Source of the DNA: Haliclystus octoradiatus | Taxonomy: Eukaryota; Cnidaria; Staurozoa; Stauromedusae; Haliclystidae | NCBI GenBank assembly: GCA_916610825.1 | Contig: OU744451.1 | Span: forward strand, 16,887,307 to 16,951,306 | Length of the DNA: 64,000 nucleotides | Direction: 5' to 3' | Shown: positions 52,050 through 64,000 of the stretch, piece by piece | How the letters are laid out: the number at the start of each line of letters is the position of its first letter | Numbering within the stretch: position 1 is the stretch's first letter | Position numbers and translations under genes: made by a program | Notes under the pieces: model-generated | What the model saw: only the letters and a program-made list of their open reading frames with translations | Databases searched by the model: none | Told to the model about the DNA's origin: nothing

Positions 52050-52440
52050 TTAAAATTGTCTAAGTGTTTGAGCTTAATATGTAAATTTACAAAATTGTAA
52101 CAAAGTAAAATTATTTAGGCGATATTTGAAAATAAGTAAGGATGGGGATAATACGACATCTTCAGGAAGTGAGTTCCAAGCATTTGTTGCAAATGCAAAA
52201 AAAAAATTAAAATTGTTGCACTTTTTGGTTATACTGTGCATAAAGTTTTTAGAATGTCCACGCATAACCGATCTCGTTGCTACATCAAGAACTATTCGGT
52301 CTCCTAAATCAACCAGGCCCGGCGTTGACAGGGGCATTAATAATCTTGTACATAGTAATAATGATAAACCTTTTGATTGTTAAAATCACCCCGAGACAAA
52401 ATGATAACGTGGTGACTTTGTACTCTTGCTGAATGGTATA
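52050..52440 (-). mobile_element. LINE ORF2 C-terminal remnant
   Basis: The minus strand reads TMYKIINAPV, then GLVDLGDRIV, TRSVMRGHSKNF and NAWNSLPEDVVLSPSLLIFK, a typical end of CR1/L2-type ORF2 (WNSLP..V..S.S...FK..L). The 5' part is missing. Confidence 0.75.
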
Positions 52441-52706
52441 CAGCCATCCAAGGCATTCATTGAATTCATCTATGAAGATCATCATTGGCTGAGTGTATCT
52501 AATAAAAATGGCAGGCAGCTCAAGATGAATGCTGAATGAATGATTATGCATCACAATGATCTGCTGTTGTATCCAAATTTTTACAATCTAGTTATTTGAT
52601 CTTGATATTTGAACTGACTATGCCACATTATCTTTCTATAACTATGTTACTTCAGGATGAAATATTGAATTATGCAAAATGTGTAACATTTACCATTTTG
52701 GTTATA

Positions 52707-53030
52707 GAGCTTTTTCACATTTGGCCATGATGGTGTGGTATAATAATACGTCCTAGGTTACGGTCTATTCAAAATATACCACCAGGGTTATCAATCTTTT
52801 CTTTAAATAATTCTCAAAGGGACTCATCGGGAACCGGTGAAAAGCTCTAATGCTCTTATTTAATTATTTACCTATAGAACTTACTCAGAGGTTCCAAATG
52901 AATTCCTCGAGAATTATTTAACGAAACATATATAGCTCTGGTGGTGTATTTTGAAAAGAGAGTGACTTTATTGGGATGTATTGTAGTTATGCCACACCAA
53001 GATGGCCGATGTGAAATAGGAGGTGTGGCC
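52707..53030. mobile_element. Foldback element of the CACATnGGCCAT family
   Basis: Two inverted arms of about 140 bp (52707-52860 and 52895-53030) share TTTCACAT.GGCCAT, TTCAAAATA.ACCACCAG and AAATAATTCTC. Solo arms occur at 29990, 38005 and 44985. The target duplication is not identified. Confidence 0.6.
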
Positions 53031-55135
53031 ATGACATAAAGTAATCATGCTGATATTTGTCTCAAGTAATTCAAAACAAACCAAGGGTGGTCTCCAAAAT
53101 ATTAAAGATCTTTAACTTTTACATCTAGACATTCACATGAATCACCATGTAATCTTTCATTAATCTTGATGAAGTTGAGAAATTCACAATTACTAAAATA
53201 TACATTGAAGACATCGTTAATAAGCGGACGGGAAATATCACACACTATAAGAGGTATGAGTACTTTTGTGAAATGCACATCAAGTTAAGTTGTTTTAATT
53301 ATATGTTAAAAACGATGTAATATATTAACTGTGTTAAGTACAGATTATAACCATATGATTAATGCATGATAATCCGTTTCATATAGATGCCTGTAAAATC
53401 ACGATGGGATTCCTGCAATGATTTTAATAGTGATTACGAAATAAATTTCGTTAATTTCTGTCCAATATCGTTATGTTGATGAACATCTATTTTAACATCA
53501 CGAAAGATATTTATCAATCAAAATTTTTTAAAATTTCAATGTGACTACATGGGGGTAACATTCCATACTGTGGTCTATATTCCGTGCCTATATTACTTGC
53601 CTGATTCACATAGCTTTCTACCTAGTTTGTTATAGCCATTTTTCCAATTTATTCTAGAAATTATGTCTAAACTTAATCGAAATATATTTTATCAAATAAT
53701 GAGATATACATGCATCAGGAGGTTGAGAGAACTCTATAGGTCAAGTAAAACACGTTATATCAAAGTTACTTTGTCCCTTGAATCAGATAGAATCGTTAAC
53801 TCTTTTAAAATCGAGCTCTCTCAGGAGTGATATAAGACTGTCAATTACATTTTCAACATTTTCACCTTGCAAATACCGATGCCAATTTTATTTATTTATT
53901 TATCTACAAATATTGTAGTTATAAAATAATGCCTAATAAAATTATCCATAATTTGAATATGAACTAGTTTGATTACAATAAAAATTAACGCCCAAAAAAC
54001 TACAATTGATGGTTGGTGAAAACATTTGCATTTCATTCCTCATAGCAATTATCGTCAGTTCAACATGGAATAAAAATGCTTGTAATTGCAACTTATAATT
54101 TGTTTTATTTGCTTTTATTCTTATCGAATTTATTAAGCAAAAAGTATTTTATTAATTTATCAATTGTGTTGATGAAATACAAGTATCGTAATAATTTTAT
54201 CACGTTAATGTATAAATGAAGCCATTATTTATTAAAAAAGTGAAAAATATCGTATCATCATATCGATTATCAGTGCTCATGTACAAACAATGTATTTATG
54301 TTTCAATATTGTATTCAATAACGTGATTCGTATTGTCGAAACCTAGTATGGAAAAATGAGAAGTGTATTGCATATAACTGTGTGCTTCTACTCAGATTGG
54401 AGAAACAATTAATCTCCCTTAGAGTTTTTTCTGGGGGTATTGTATTATATTCTCCAAGGGAAACCGGCGGATGAAATCTGCATATATTTTCAAGTAAAGC
54501 GAATGTTGTTTATCCCCTGCAGAACCATAGATTTAAGAAAATTCGAGGGAGTTCATCAACAATCGTCAGAAAAAGATACAACCATTAAAAAGAAACACAT
54601 AGGAAATATTTCAGAGCTTCGTGATGCCTCCGTTTATTCAAGAAAAGCTAAAAAGTTGATAAAATGTTTCCCAATGACTCAAATTCAAATTTTAGGTTAT
54701 TACAAAAATGCAATTTTTTCATTAAATGTTTAGAATTTTAGCATGTATGATTTGAATAAAAAACAGTAAACGTGTTCGCATAGAGACAATCATAGATCCA
54801 CGATTCACATATTTCAAACATGGATTATTGTTTCTAGGGTACGTATCAGCTTATTATCAACCTATATAGAGATAATCTGCCATTGAATCCGTATTATCAA
54901 ACGTGTTATCGTTGTGAAATATTAAGACCGTAATTCTCTTACATCATAATCAGTTGCTAATGGAGACGTACAATTATTCTAAATTTAAGGTGATAATGTC
55001 GATAAAGCTTGTATTCTATCTATATCAATGATTTAACCATATATTTTACGTTACATTACTATGATTTTACATAACCATTACGTATACATTTTGATATCAA
55101 TTGATTGTATTAAATTCAGCGGCACGAAATGTAAA
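53031..55135. other. Intergenic DNA, nothing recognised
   Basis: AT-rich. A 97-codon frame at 54440-54733 (+) has no recognisable domain, so I do not call it a gene. Confidence 0.4.
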
Positions 55136-55139
55136 AAAA

Positions 55140-56121
55140 GTAATGTAGACGGTGTCGCCCTACCAAAGACACCCGTACCACTCCTCTATTTATAGAGGAT
55201 ACCACTCCTCTATTTATAGAGGATACCACTCCTCTATTTATAGAGGATACCACTCCTCTATTTATAGAGGATACCACTCCTCTATTTATAGAGGATACCA
55301 CTCCTCTATTTATAGAGGATACCACTCCTCTATTTATAGAGGATACCACTCCTCTATTTATAGAGGATACCACTCCTCTATTTATAGAGGATACCACTCC
55401 TCTATTTATAGAGGATACCACTCCTCTATTTATAGAGGATACCACTCCTCTATTTATAGAGGATACCACTCCTCTATTTATAGAGGATACCACTCCTCTA
55501 TTTATAGAGGATACCACTCCTCTATTTATAGAGGATACCACTCCTCTATTTATAGAGGATACCACTCCTCTATTTATAGAGGATACCACTCCTCTATTTA
55601 TAGAGGATACCACTCCTCTATTTATAGAGGATACCACTCCTCTATTTATAGAGGATACCACTCCTCTATTTATAGAGGATACCACTCCTCTATTTATAGA
55701 GGATACCACTCCTCTATTTATAGAGGATACCACTCCTCTATTTATAGAGGATACCACTCCTCTATTTATAGAGGATACCACTCCTCTATTTATAGAGGAT
55801 ACCACTCCTCTATTTATAGAGGATACCACTCCTCTATTTATAGAGGATACCACTCCTCTATTTATAGAGGATACCACTCCTCTATTTATAGAGGATACCA
55901 CTCCTCTATTTATAGAGGATACCACTCCTCTATTTATAGAGGATACCACTCCTCTATTTATAGAGGATACCACTCCTCTATTTATAGAGGATACCACTCC
56001 TCTATTTATAGAGGATACCACTCCTCTATTTATAGAGGAGTGGCTTTTTTCGCCGAGAGCAATGATTTTAAACGCTCTTTGTTGATCTCAGCCGTGAAAC
56101 TGCAAATCAATTTCAACAGAT
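55140..56121 (+). repeat. Three-hairpin repeat, copy 2, with 36-unit hairpin minisatellite
   Basis: The ends match the copy at 44313-44456 over about 60 bp on the left and 80 bp on the right. In place of a single middle hairpin, 55177-56040 contains 36 consecutive 24-bp units. All units look identical except the last two bases of the final one. Each unit holds the palindrome CCTCTATTTATAGAGG. The final unit restores the full 12-bp-arm hairpin (CCACTCCTCTAT, TT, complement) and is followed by C and six T. Long open frames across it are by-products of the 24-bp (8-codon) period. Confidence 0.9.
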
Positions 56122-56327
56122 ATCATGGCAGATAGGTCTTGATTGTCAATGCGCAACGATACACCGCAGCGTATTTTATAGAGTTTTAAATCCAGGCTGC
56201 AGATAAGAATGAATTTCATGTCTAAAAAGCACTTTAATGGTACTAACTTGAATAGTTTTTTTGTTTACTAAAATACTTGAGTATTCTTTCTTTATTTCAC
56301 ATTTCCCAGGAAAAATAACTGCAAAAG

Positions 56328-59300
56328 ATGGAAAAGACATCTACTCTACTACTCCTTCTATATGCTACTTTGGTGGCATCAATTTGTCAAGTAACTACTT
56401 ATAATCTACCAGATGATTCTGATGGTAAGAGACTAAAACTACATGTAATGTATGTCTGTGTAAAGTTAATTTATTGGAATTTTCTTGCCAATCAGTTTGC
56501 TATGTATCACTTTCCTCGCATGCGAGTAGATGATGCAACCAATCAAAACTACTTTCCTGTTCGCATCAAAAAGAAAAGCCCCGGAAAATCATTCTTTCAA
56601 GATGCAAAGTTATTACAAGAATATTAAATGAGGAAAGAAGAATTAAGATAATGCACAGCATATAACATTATTCCACCTGCCGATTTGACAAACCAGCTGC
56701 TGAAACCCGATGATGCTTCGGTATTTCTTGTACGGCAGCGGGTTATCACGAAAGTTTTACTAACACATCAAAACTGCCGGTTCCATAGTTGGAAGTCCGA
56801 AATTTTACAACAGGAGCCGACATTGAAAAATGTGATGAAACTGATGGTCAAAGCGTTTTCAAATCTTCTGAAACATATGGTAATAGTCAAACTCTCCAAT
56901 TTCCAGGCTTTAGAGGGCAAGATTAACCGGTGATCTCTACGAGCTTAATTTAGAATAAAACTTTGGGTAACACTTCAACGACCAATGCCGGTCATGGCTT
57001 CCACATGACTTCCAATTTCAAGGTTTAGAAGGGCTTCCGTTTACGAATGGCAACCGCGATGTAGACAACCACGTCATTCTAAGCGAGCCCACTGTTCTGT
57101 TTTTCCCCTTTCACGTAATCTTCATATATATAGCCTTCAGCTCGCGGGCTGCACATTGGGCCAGTGTCAATTCACTCCGATAGATTGTTTCGCAATATGT
57201 GGGGCTTGCAGGATACCTATATTCTATATATATGATATGTAGTATTGCCTATTAATGGAGCTGCTGTATAAAAAATCTAAATAAGAAATGGACCCACTAT
57301 CAAACTGCAATAGTGAGCATGAAAACTTAAAAATAAATTACAAATTAAAATGTAAAAAATCAGCTTTAAACATAATATACAAATATTAAATTTGCAATTT
57401 GAATAGCATTTAATATCTCACGAACAAAACATGTTTATACTTCTAAACATTTTGTGACCAGAAACAAATTGTCCTGGGAATTGTGAATTGTCAAACGTTA
57501 GCCGATGATGAGAAAGCAATTACATGCTCCAAAATTTATTCAAGCTAGTGCAACCATGATGGCAATATGCTATATCATTCCCTTCGGCAATCAATTAAAT
57601 GATGTATTCCATTTCAACAAGATTCAAACTCGCAATCGTTAAAAAAAAAAGGTATTTAGAAGGTTCTAGTTGAATGATTTTGAGAGACGAAAGAAAAAAT
57701 CCGTGACAATTTATCATAAACCTATAGTCGTTTGGAAATCGTTTATTTATTTGATACAGAAGCATCTACTGAAAAAGAAATAGAATATCCTTATACTATA
57801 GAGTTAAATTACAGCTAACTGTAAAAGTAATTTATAAGTAATTAGAACTGCTGTAATGTGGAGTTGTTCAATTTTAAGGATTTCTGGCGTTTTCTTGTGG
57901 TTCCTCGGAATGCAAAGCTGTTTGCTAACTTTTCAGCAAAATAGACAGTTTTATTACATTATATATGCTGTTTTATAATGGCGTAAGTGAGTTGATATTG
58001 ACAGGAAGTCTAGCAATCTGTGTAAACATGAAATCATATGGCACATGAAATTTGCGAAGCTATTGAGTTTGTGTAGGAGTTCTAAGATTACATGTATTAC
58101 ATGTTGATTCCAATCATGAAAATGGGGCAGCAAAGAGAAAGCGTTGCCTTTACTAATTCATTACGGGGCGTTGAAAGGTGTAAAAACTATTGTCCTGCAA
58201 GGTCTGTGATTCGACGCCAAGATTTTCTGGCGATGAATCAGAGAAGAGTATTTCAAAGAAAGGCTTTGTTGGCTAGACTGCAATAACTCCCCTTCCTTGT
58301 CATTTTTCAGAAATCGTTTGGAACATTTGCGATAAACTTTAATGCCAAGGATTGAGAATTAATATAATTTCCAAGACGTGTTGGAATCATTAACTGTCGT
58401 AATTGCATCAATTATTCTTATCTCTGATTAGTCTCATAAATGTATGAAATGTTTTGGACAGCGTTTTTATTCAAAAGCTATTACAAGCGGAGAGGCGCGA
58501 CACGAAAACAACATGGCAAGGAAAATTAATTCAACAAACAACAAACACTTTAGCTCAGCCATTTAATGGCTATAGAAAGGAAACTATTGTTGAGCCACTG
58601 TTTTTCGTCGTCTTCTTATTTTCATTATGATTACTCTATAGTTGCTTCGTTCGCTCGTTTGTATCACGCGGCTAATTCAAATTCGTAGCGGCTCGAGTTT
58701 CATTCCGATGAAGCATGAATTAATGCAGTACTTAGACCATTTGATCATTACTTGTTAAAGTCGAATTACAGATTTATTGAAAACTAGATATCTTCCGTAA
58801 AATTAATTGTGAAATACTAACTGTAAATGAGTTTCAACTAAATCAATCATCTCTGTTGTAATCTGCAGACTAATTCAAATATTTGGAAAAATTTCAGGCA
58901 TTCATTCAACTATATGCTTATAATGGCAACAAATGCAGACACATTTCTTTACGATATCTAGAATTCATATCACCCTGTATGGTTTTTGAAGGGAAGGACT
59001 GTTCTTTTCTTTACGAGAATGCACTCGAATATAACCACATTCTGAGCTACTTTTGAATATACATGCTCTTTATAACATTTTTCTCATTCTCAACTTTATG
59101 TTTGCTAATTTATATAGATGCCAAGTGTCAAGACTTGATCGGTGATATTTGCATAGCGCACAAGAAGAATGGAGATTGTAAAATGCACAAGGAATACATG
59201 GACAGAAATTGTGCCAAAGCCTGTGGTAAATGCGGAGGTAAATTAAACTGTGGCTCGATTGTGTTATTATCACATCAGCTCTTATATGTACTAATAGTGC

Positions 59301-60053
59301 AACAAGTAATTGGTCCACAGATATTTAGCCATAGATTTTTGTATTGTAACAAAATTGATCGGACCAATCTGATTGGTTTAGAGTTATGACACCAATTCAG
59401 AATTCACCATCGACACAAAGCAGACTGGAATCAAAAACAGAATCGATCTTGGAATTCGAACGGGAAATTACAAAGGAAAATTTCCAATTTCCATGCAGGC
59501 ACGTTAGGGAAAACGATAAATATCAGATAATTACCAACCACCACGGAGAGTGATACTTACATTCATGTTGTCTTTTGAACAATTTTTTTATGGCTCACCT
59601 CTCGAAAGTACGGAGTATATCCTGTGCCTTACTAAATCTATGTGTGTCCAATACATTTTATGTGCTTTTTGATATATCACCCTACACAAACTTATTTATT
59701 AACAATCCCGTATAATCTCAATTCAAATAATGAATATAAAGATAGATGGATGAACTAGTATATACTATGCCTAAATGGAAAATCTCTGTAGATCATAGAT
59801 ATAACTCTCAATGCTGAAAAACGTTTGACAGTAATCTTCTCAAAATTATTAGATCCGATCCTGGAATGGATATGATACTTTAGCTAATATACGTATTCTG
59901 ATAATAGTAATAACATTCTCTTTTCATTCAGATGCAAACTGTGTGGATGCTGAATCGTTTTGTGCTTCATTCGCCAGAGCTGGACTTTGTAACAATTTTC
60001 TATACAAGAATACTCTGTTAAAGGATTGCAAGGTTTCATGTAAACATTGCTAA
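56328..60053 (+). CDS. Secreted protein with two ShK domains (gene B)
   Basis: Exons 56328-56424, 59118-59237, 59932-60053, GT-AG throughout, phase 1 at both introns, 339 nt (112 residues). Exon 1 encodes a signal peptide (STLLLLLYATLVASICQ). Exon 2 is an ShK domain with cysteine spacing 7-8-10-3-2. Exon 3 is a second with 6-8-12-3-2, ending C-K-H-C-stop, so its third loop is two residues longer than in genes A and C. An acceptor TTTCCCAG ends at 56309, 18 nt before the ATG, showing a 5' UTR intron or trans-splice site. Possible poly(A) signals are AATAAA at about 60693 and 60710. Open frames at 56685-56933 and 58092-58286 fall in intron 1 and are not supported. Whether the product acts on channels, proteases or structure cannot be read from sequence. 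Confidence 0.85.
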
Positions 60054-60839
60054 AATATTTCAAAGTAACAATAATTCATTGATTATAAATTTATTTTGAA
60101 CCAATCATGGATAATCCAATGATAATTAATAATATCTTAATGTTAAATATAACGATATTGGTGATAGTAACATTGTAAAACTATATCTGACAATTTAGAT
60201 TTATCACGTATCTTGTTTGATAGATTATTAGTATAGATTACAACATGTATAGATTATTGAAAACAGGATATATAAATGATAATATCTATTGAAGTAATAT
60301 TGCTTGATGCTCTCATATTTGGTTGATCTTAATTCCCTTTGCTTCCATATGTTATCGAATGTACCCTATTTCTGATCATGGTTTGTAAGCTTGATACACT
60401 TTCGAAGCGAGCCAGTTTCTATTGAATTCATAACTTTCAGATGTCTGCTAATAGACTCAATCAAAACTGTCTGTTCACACGTACAAATACTTATCAATAA
60501 CTGAAAGAAAGAAAATAGTTTTTTTCTGAGTAATCTCTTGGGGTTTATTAATATTCAGAAAATCTAAAATTGGGATATGCATTGCATTGCATTGCAATGT
60601 TCTGTGCAAAAATAATTACAACAGTTTATATGCCATATTTTGTAATGAAATGTTATTTGAACATTTATAGCTAATATAGTGAATTCTTATCCAATAAATC
60701 TATCCACTAATAAATATGTATGTCAATCTATTTCATATTGTTTATATATGATCCTTTGATTTATATTCTATGTATATTGTATTGTTCGATTAAGAATCGA
60801 TGTCTATATATTAAAACTATATGAGATGTTATGAAGCTT

Positions 60840-61983
60840 TTAACACATGTGACATGTCTTCTTGCATTTATCAGCTGGAGACCAACTATGCATTGCACAC
60901 ATTCCAATCTTTGCATACGATTCACAATAAGGATCAGTATCTTCACAGATCACATCTAAAAAAGTTAAACAATATTCAGCATGGATTATTAGGCAATGCT
61001 ATTTATGTTAGTGCATGCTGACAACAAAATATCACAATGTTATAATATTAAATCAGAATATCAGGGTAAACATTCCAGATCGAGGATTCTATGATTTATC
61101 AGGAACCTCACTCAATAAGCCTCGACGGAGTTTGAAAGTTCCATTGTTCTGAGGTGGGATAAACAAAGTAGATTCAATAGAATTCTCCCATGCCCTATCC
61201 CTATGGATTGATATTAACAACGAGAATTATGAAACTGATAAGGAGCTCCGAAGAGGCCCATAATCCGAGGTCAATCTTTGCAGAAACGATGTCATCAGTA
61301 ATAAGAGGTACAATCACTTACTTGGTATTAGCAAACTCTATACCCAAGACTATTCCATACACTTGTTAATGAAGATTGACGTTAGTATCTATATCCAGTG
61401 CCGTGGGGGTGGGGGTTATGGAAGAGCTTAGGGCTCATATATGAAGGTTAGTATACTGGGAAGAAATATGAAATGAAACTTTTTGATGAGGCATGTCCGC
61501 TGTAATCTTCTCTTTTTAACGGATTTTCAACGGGGGGCTGAAGTATATCCGCCCTTACATGGATGTATGAAGTGTTCTTTTATAGTAATATTTAAAGCAA
61601 ACGAATGGCGATGCATTTTTATTTGATATAAGAGCGATCTCATCTTAATTACATGTATTTTTTTTTAATAAATTGTATAACAATCAAGACATCGCAAAAT
61701 CATACAAAACTCATTGCCAATAATCATAATAATCTGATCATGATAATAAATTTCCTTACTTATTACTTTGTCTTAATTAATTTTTTATTTAAAAAAAGAC
61801 AAAAAAATATATATGAATGAGTACAGTTAAAATTAATCTCATCATTATTACCTGCGCAAAATCCACATGTCCTGGTACAACTTTTCTCCATGTATTTTCT
61901 GTGTGATGTACATGACCCATCTCTTTTATAGTGCATGCATATTTCGTCTCCAATTTTGTCTCTGCATACTCCTTCGTGCTCGT
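60840..61983 (-). CDS. ShK-domain protein (gene C), first exon not seen
   Basis: Exon 61983-61852 (132 nt, phase 1 on both sides) is an ShK domain with cysteine spacing 8-8-10-3-2. Exon 60955-60840 (116 nt) is a second with 6-8-10-3-2 and a stop. Acceptors are TTTCATAG and TTTTTAG. The first domain has adjacent Lys-Tyr in the loop where channel-blocking ShK peptides carry a Lys-Tyr pair; genes A, B and D lack that exact pair. The signal-peptide exon must lie above 61983. I could not find it before the LINE at 62900, so it may be beyond the window. Gene C is tail-to-tail with gene B, with stops 0.8 kb apart. Confidence 0.75.
61147..61300. repeat. Dispersed repeat, second copy of 39914-40050
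   Basis: Begins TTCTGAGGTGGGATAAACAA. See the first copy for the shared blocks. Confidence 0.5.
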
Positions 61984-61989
61984 CTATGA

Positions 61990-62895
61990 AAAGTATACAG
62001 TCAATTTTACCACGTGTGATGTGTATGCAGGATAGACCTGATTGGGACTTTGCACTCATAAATCATGTTTGCGTTAACTTTAATACTGTAGTGGTAACAC
62101 AGTGATGAAATACAAATAAACTTGTAGAAAAATCGTAAAGACATTGTCTTCTTCGATCATGGGTTTGTGACGACTTGGCATTCGACCTCGAAAGAGTAAG
62201 CATCATTTTAACAGATGAACCCTTTGCGAGATTCTCGTGAAGATTTGAGGCTTGAAATGTGGGTATTAATCTTGTAACTGGTATTGTAGTTATTCTTCTG
62301 TACGTTTCGAAAACTGCGTATCAATTCTCACTTTTTGTTATCACTGATCTATATAATAACTATATAATAATTGGATAGCTATATGTTGCTCGATTTTTGA
62401 TGGTGCCATCTTAGATAGACCAATTTGTATCGAAAGCCGTTATAATTTATGCTAATTAATTTATGTTGGACTATTCCCCAGTCCTTCCACGTGTGTCAGC
62501 GTTAGAAGAAATTGAGATGCTATAAAGCATACAGCTGTAAAATTTATGTTGGAAAGTAATGTTTACATTTACAAGTCTACAGTTTATGTCTTGTGTGATT
62601 GAATAATAGTTTGAATCATCACAATATATCATTTCCCATTACCATTATCACTATTACCTAATGATTCAATTATTCATAAATTGTTGTCAATTTAAAATGT
62701 GTAATCTGGCCAAACTATATAGCTGGACAACATAACAATTGATGACAATTATATCTAATCGAATTGAAAAGTGATTCAACTTGCGATAAAAAGTAAGCTA
62801 GTATCATCAAAAACAGGTATATCAATTCAGGCTCTAGGAGATTTCTGCAAAATTGGTCTATCCAAAGACTTTCTCACGTTCTAATGGTTTCACTT
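61990..62895. other. Probable gene C intron, nothing recognised
   Basis: No signal-peptide exon with a phase-1 donor was found on the minus strand. AT-rich, no repeat boundary seen. Confidence 0.3.
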
Positions 62896-62899
62896 TTCG

Positions 62900-64000
62900 A
62901 GCCTTCAAAATAATGGGTTAGCCTACGTGAAGACTTACTGTTTTCCCTCTTCAAGCGTATGGTCTGAGCAGCACAGATTTCAATTCATTGTTTATTTAAT
63001 TTTCAAGGTCTTCCTTGTTATTTGAGGACTATTGTGAAGTTGTGTCATCATCAGCAAAAAGAGTTACTTGGAATTTTGTTGAATTGGGTAAATCATTGAT
63101 GAAAATCAAGAATAATAGGGGCTGATAATACTACCTTGCGGTATTCCACAGCTTATTTCACGAAAATTAGATAAAGCTCCATCAATTAAAACTGCTTGCC
63201 TCCTATTAGACAGGTAATTGGTCATTCATTCAAATTCAGCCCCATGCAAACCATAAGAATTCAACCTTTGTAAAAGAATGTCATGAGAGGGTGCATCAAA
63301 AGCTTTTTTGATGTCGAGAAATGTATGGCACATTGATATTTTTAAGGTTTTGAAGAAAAATTATTGTTTAAAAACTTGAGTAAGCAACGACTTGTGGAAA
63401 AATATTTACTAAATCTGAATTGGTCATTAGAAAGGAAAATGGTGTTGAAATAGTTATACAATTGAAAATAAACAACCTTTTCTAAATTTTTTAAAAAAGT
63501 GCACAACAGTGAAATTGGTCTATAATTAGAAAGTTCTTTGTTGTTTCCTGATTAGAAAAGAGGTATTACTTTAGCAATTTTGAAAGAATCTGAAAAGTAG
63601 CCGGTGCGAAGGGAAATGTTCACGAGAAATGTTAATGGTTGGATTATAACATCTTTAACGTGTTTCAGCAATGAGCTAGATATCTCAGTACTGGACTTTG
63701 ATTTAAGATTGGACACATTTTTCTCCACAGCAAATTGAGTAACATGTTTGATTTTGAATGAATTACCATCGTTTTTTGGGAGAAATTGTGCCAAATTAGA
63801 AGATTCTGGAAAACGATTTGTAAGGGATTTTCCAACGTTGATAAACAAATTGTTGGAACGCTTAGCAACCTCAAGATTTTGTTTTTGTTTCTGCCAAGGA
63901 TTTCATTTATGGCCTTACAAATCGACTTGATGTTGTTTTTGTTTTCATCATAGAAATTGTTCCAATATATAGTCTTGCTTTTTCTGATCAATTTGTAATA
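62900..64000 (-). mobile_element. Degenerate LINE reverse transcriptase, continues past the window
   Basis: Minus-strand reading from the right edge: YWNNFYDENKNNIKSICKAI, FPESSNLAQFLPKNDGNSF, GYFSDSFKIAKVIPLF, then with frameshifts CGIPQGSIISP (motif B, about 63130-63150) and LPNSTKFQVTLFADD (motif C, about 63045-63090). Same broad class as the fragment at 13850-14790, but a separate copy with its own breaks. Its ORF2 start lies beyond 64000. Confidence 0.85.

Noticed and set aside
54440..54733. 97-codon plus-strand frame
   Set aside because: No recognisable domain, AT-driven composition and no splice context.
55177..56040. CRISPR array
   Set aside because: Units are contiguous with no variable spacers, and the surrounding genome is animal.
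55116..56135. 300-codon frames with an 8-residue repeat on both strands
   Set aside because: A 24-bp period gives an 8-codon repeat open in several frames. There is no start context, signal or family match.
56685..58286. Frames of 82 and 64 codons downstream of gene B exon 1
   Set aside because: Within intron 1 of gene B. Part of the sequence near 56880-56940 resembles 7180-7210, so it is likely repeat-derived.

Overview
This window is nuclear DNA from an invertebrate animal. Genes are split by GT-AG introns, the DNA is AT-rich, and it is dense in transposon remnants. Two conserved animal genes can be read exon by exon: the start of a TRIM71/LIN-41 type protein and a complete PRPF4B (PRP4 kinase) gene. 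The rest is a cluster of small secreted ShK-domain genes among retroelements and MITEs. I cannot name the species. A marine invertebrate such as a tunicate or cnidarian would fit, but that is a guess.

Layout. 1-1234 (-): first coding exon of TRIM71/LIN-41, running off the left edge. 1235-7850: flank with a candidate CRE/TATA promoter, a PIF/Harbinger-like MITE carrying a relic of a hAT-like MITE, and CAA-rich low-complexity DNA. 7855-23126 (-): PRPF4B, ten coding exons, 866 codons, every splice phase consistent. Its introns hold at least eight recognisable mobile elements. 23446-26104: LINE fragments ending in a ~950-bp (ATT)n array.

26530-62000: at least four genes for small secreted proteins with ShK domains: gene A (-) 26530-29930, gene D (-) 38652-40334, gene B (+) 56328-60053 and gene C (-) 60840-61983, partial. 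Each ShK domain is its own exon. Internal domain exons have phase 1 introns on both sides, which allows domain duplication by exon shuffling. A and B are complete, with signal peptide plus two ShK domains. A and D have separate 5' non-coding exons behind TATA boxes.

Between these genes lie an 825-bp (AAT)n array, a decayed LINE with a restriction-like endonuclease, a tRNA-derived SINE-like sequence, a young 1.28-kb non-autonomous LTR retrotransposon (49256-50532), several MITE families with visible target duplications, and three copies of an unclassified repeat built from three consecutive hairpins. In one copy (55140-56121) the middle hairpin is amplified into 36 identical 24-bp units. That is the most unusual object here. 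The window ends inside another LINE reverse transcriptase (62900-64000).
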